Below, piece by piece: positions 62,113 to 64,000 of a DNA stretch of 64,000 bases. Position 1 is the first letter of the stretch, and every line of letters begins with the position of its first letter. Made by a program: the position numbers and the translations under genes. Origin of the DNA: an uncultured Muribaculaceae bacterium (GTDB lineage: Bacteria > Bacteroidota > Bacteroidia > Bacteroidales > Muribaculaceae). The notes beneath the pieces were generated by a model. The model was not told the origin of the DNA, ran no database searches, and saw nothing but the letters and a program-made list of their open reading frames with translations. The DNA is taken from contig CAJTYH010000012.1 of the NCBI GenBank assembly GCA_910583675.1, positions 1-64,000 on the forward strand, in the 5' to 3' direction.

Positions 62113-62736
62113 TTATCCCATTATGGAATCTGAAAATAGTGTGCGGTGCTGCAGCGATCTGCCTAACGTTATCTCGTCGGTGTATTCGATTTCGTTGCCT
62201 ACGGATACGCCCCGGGCAAGTTGAGTGATCTTTATGTCGTAGGGCTGCAGGCGGCGATAGATGTAGTAGTCGGTGGTGTCACCTTCCATGGTGGCGCTCA
62301 GTGCAAGGATGACTTCCCTTATGTTTCCTGCGGATACGCGTTCCACGAGGGAGTCTATCTGCAGCTTGTCGGGGCCGATGCCGTCAATGGGAGATATTAT
62401 CCCTCCCAGTACATGATACAGGCCATGGTAGGAGTGGGTGTTCTCGAACACAAGAACGTCTTTTACGCTTTCCACCACGCATATGGTAGAGGTGTCGCGT
62501 CGCCCGTCGGAGCATATCGGACATATTTCGGTTTCAGATATGTTGTGGCACGTGCGGCAGTATTTGATGCCTTTCCGCAGGTTGATTATTGATTCACCGA
62601 GGGAGACGGATGTGGACACGTCCTCGCGCAGCAGGTGCAGTGCCAGCCGCAGGGCTGTCTTCCGGCCGATTCCAGGCAGACGCGATATTTCAGTTACGGC
62701 AGTCTCAAGCAGAGCCGATTCAAATTCTGTTTGCAT
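62113..62736 (-). CDS. recR: recombination protein RecR
   Basis: RecFOR pathway protein for gap repair, 207 residues. Helix-hairpin-helix LPGIGRKTALRLALHLLR near residue 20; C4 zinc finger CRTCHNISETEICPICSD near 57-73; Toprim domain from TICVVESVKDVLVFE, with the conserved RVSAGNIREVILALSATMEG and AxGVSVGNEIEY region. A -7 element TACCTTTGC at 62753-62761 (minus) sets a leader of about 10 nt. Confidence 0.96.
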   Translation of the reverse strand: MQTEFESALLETAVTEISRLPGIGRKTALRLALHLLREDVSTSVSLGESIINLRKGIKYCRTCHNISETEICPICSDGRRDTSTICVVESVKDVLVFENTHSYHGLYHVLGGIISPIDGIGPDKLQIDSLVERVSAGNIREVILALSATMEGDTTDYYIYRRLQPYDIKITQLARGVSVGNEIEYTDEITLGRSLQHRTLFSDSIMG

Positions 62737-62752
62737 ATGAATTGTTAGATAT

Positions 62753-62761
62753 GCAAAGGTA
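62753..62761 (-). promoter_or_regulatory. -7 element of recR
   Basis: TACCTTTGC on the minus strand, an exact match, 17 bp before the recR ATG. The -33 box is not clear. Confidence 0.5.
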
Positions 62762-62855
62762 CGAAAATTTTATCGTAGCTGCGTTGAAAAGGTTATTGAC
62801 AAATCGTTTGACTGTTCGGGAACGCCTTTGTGTGCCGTAAAACATCATGACATTG

Positions 62856-62887
62856 TTTGGATTGTTAAGGGAGTTTCAGTAATTTTG
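62856..62887 (+). promoter_or_regulatory. promoter of the LysE-type exporter, immediately before its start
   Basis: TTTG (62856-62859), 20 nt, TAATTTTG (62880-62887). Full -33/-7 match. The transcript would begin at about 62892-62896, at or next to ATG 62895 and past the first in-frame ATG (62889), which points to a leaderless mRNA. Confidence 0.78.
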
Positions 62888-62894
62888 TATGATT

Positions 62895-63539
62895 ATGGAG
62901 TATATCTGGCATATCATAAGTTCGGGATTGCTCATAGGCATATTCATTTCCGCGCCTATGGGGCCTGTCGGTATGCTGGTAATCCAACGCACACTTAACA
63001 AAGGTCGTCTTCCGGCTCTGTTTACGGGGATAGGTGCCGCACTTTCAGATCTCACTTACAGTCTGCTTACGGGGCTTGGCATATCCTTCATTACGGATTT
63101 TATTGAATCCAAGGAGTTGCTTCTGCAGATTGCCGGAAGCGTGGTTCTGATAGGTTTTGCCTTTTACCTATTCCGCACCAACCCTACGGCTGCCCTGAAG
63201 AAACCCGATGATAGCCAGAACACATTCTGGAGGGATCTTGGCACGGGATTCCTGTTTACTTTTGCCAATCCTCTGATCCTGTTCTTTATAATAGGTCTCT
63301 TTGCCCGTTTCAATTTTCTTCTTCCGGAGTTCTGCTATTACCACTATATTTTGGGATATGTATGTATCTTTGGCGGGGCATTGTTATGGTGGTGGATGAT
63401 AACGTATTTTGTGAACAAGGTGCGGGCGCATTTCAATGTGCGTTCGCTATGGATTTTTAATCGTATAATAAGTGCCGTACTTTTTTTGATGGCGCTTATC
63501 GGACTTTATAAGGGCATCTCCGGGTATCTTGCCTTATGA
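62895..63539 (+). CDS. LysE family amino acid exporter
   Basis: 214 residues with about six helices. MGPVGMLVIQRTLNKGR near residue 24 is the conserved LysE/RhtB motif; TGIGAALSDLTYSLLTGLG and FANPLILFFIIGLF follow. The family exports amino acids or small homologues; the substrate cannot be told. The first in-frame ATG (62889) would lie ahead of the predicted transcription start, so 62895 is preferred. Ends 37 bp before the next gene. Confidence 0.88.
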   Translation: MEYIWHIISSGLLIGIFISAPMGPVGMLVIQRTLNKGRLPALFTGIGAALSDLTYSLLTGLGISFITDFIESKELLLQIAGSVVLIGFAFYLFRTNPTAALKKPDDSQNTFWRDLGTGFLFTFANPLILFFIIGLFARFNFLLPEFCYYHYILGYVCIFGGALLWWWMITYFVNKVRAHFNVRSLWIFNRIISAVLFLMALIGLYKGISGYLAL

Positions 63540-63576
63540 ATGATGCCGGATCTCAATTCTAACCAGATATTTCGCC

Positions 63577-64000
63577 ATGGGCAGTAACAAGAAAAATATA
63601 CTTCATATACCGTATAATCCGACTTTTGACTCCATGAAGATGGAGGAGGTGGTCAATGCCCTTGAGGAATGTGGCGCACGTTTCTCGGTTGAATCCCTCA
63701 ACTGGCCTGACAGGTTTCCATACCGTCCGTTGACTATCGTGACAGCTGCTCACTCCAACCGCTATCTTTACATCGATTTCCTTGTAAGGTGCAATTATCT
63801 GCGTGCGGTCAACTTCACTGACAACTCGCCTGTAAGCGAGGATTCCTGTGTGGAATTCTATGTCGCCCCCGATCCGGCAAAGGAAGCATACTGGGTATTC
63901 GAGCTTAATTGCGTGGGGACTATCAATGCGGCCTTCTGTACCGGAAAGGCGGAATGCACGCCGTTGGCAACTGATTTCCTGAAGCAGATAAAGCGATATA
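63577..64000 (+). CDS. CBM9-like domain protein, 3' end outside window
   Basis: An open frame of 141 codons runs off the right edge. It starts MGSNKKNILHIPYNPTFDS and continues with VESLNWPDRFPYRPL, RYLYIDFLVRCNYLRAV, SPVSEDSCVEFYVAPDP and AYWVFELNCVGTINAAFC. The NWP(D)xFPYxP and EDSCVEFY/ELNCVGT blocks are those of the carbohydrate-binding family 9-like proteins common in gut Bacteroidetes, so a sugar-associated beta-sandwich is likely. There is no signal peptide in the visible part. The function of stand-alone members is not known to me. Confidence 0.75.
   Translation, partial: MGSNKKNILHIPYNPTFDSMKMEEVVNALEECGARFSVESLNWPDRFPYRPLTIVTAAHSNRYLYIDFLVRCNYLRAVNFTDNSPVSEDSCVEFYVAPDPAKEAYWVFELNCVGTINAAFCTGKAECTPLATDFLKQIKRY

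Noticed and set aside
1..64000. CRISPR array, transposase, integrase, tRNA or rRNA
   Set aside because: I looked for regular repeats, cloverleaf-like segments and recombinase motifs and found none that I could support.

Overview
The window looks like a chromosomal segment of a gut-type Bacteroidales, most likely Muribaculaceae (S24-7) or a close relative. The reasons are: many intergenic regions carry the Bacteroidetes promoter (TTTG at -33, about 20 nt, then TAnnTTTG at -7); Shine-Dalgarno sequences are scarce; there are Bacteroidetes-style long ExbD/TonB proteins, a DUF6377-type membrane regulator, BspA-like leucine-rich repeat proteins, type IX secretion (T9SS) sorting domains, an acd-etfA-etfB cluster, a class I fumarase and an OstA-like protein. 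The family-level assignment is inference. No rRNA, tRNA, CRISPR array, transposase or integrase was recognised.

Layout. 1-2461: end of a TonB energising operon (two ExbD, one TonB). 2509-7567: isoprenoid dxs and the potassium system trkA-trkH behind a small membrane protein. 7608-12876 (minus): a coupled trio, T9SS-type surface protein, lytic transglycosylase and uvrA, each overlapping the next by 4 bp. 13119-13988: YpfJ-type zinc metallopeptidase. 13989-18828: an accessory patch that appears AT-richer than its surroundings. It holds a secreted protein, a BspA-like gene split over two frames, a structured RNA with its own terminator, a duplicated 3' fragment of the metallopeptidase gene and a DUF3791-like remnant. 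18829-22506 (minus): etfB-etfA-acd. 22791-29592 (minus): GH43 arabinanase, purL, a Dabb protein, an ABC-F ATPase. 29771-35667 (minus): tig, clpP, clpX, recQ. 35913-37961: ftsE-like ATPase and aspartokinase. 38020-39603 (minus): a DUF6377 regulator broken by an in-frame stop. 39864-44466: SurA-like chaperone, OstA-like protein, M18 peptidase. 44454-50794: a symporter (minus), a lipoprotein, dus, fumarase, gpmI. 50952-59161: Yip1-like protein and smpB (plus), then methyltransferase, pgk, pyrF, prfA and lon (minus). 59457-64000: a sensor-kinase-like protein without its phospho-acceptor histidine, a GNAT enzyme, recR, a LysE exporter, and the start of a CBM9-like protein cut by the window end.

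Most of the window is housekeeping. The parts most worth a second look are the 13.9-18.8 kb patch (structured RNA or leader, split T9SS-type LRR gene with a UUUAAAA heptamer at the frame switch, flanking gene-end duplication), the nonsense codon in the DUF6377 regulator, and the histidine-less kinase. I did not find a clearly new multi-gene system; the strongest candidate for something undescribed is the structured RNA and the split surface-protein gene it precedes.
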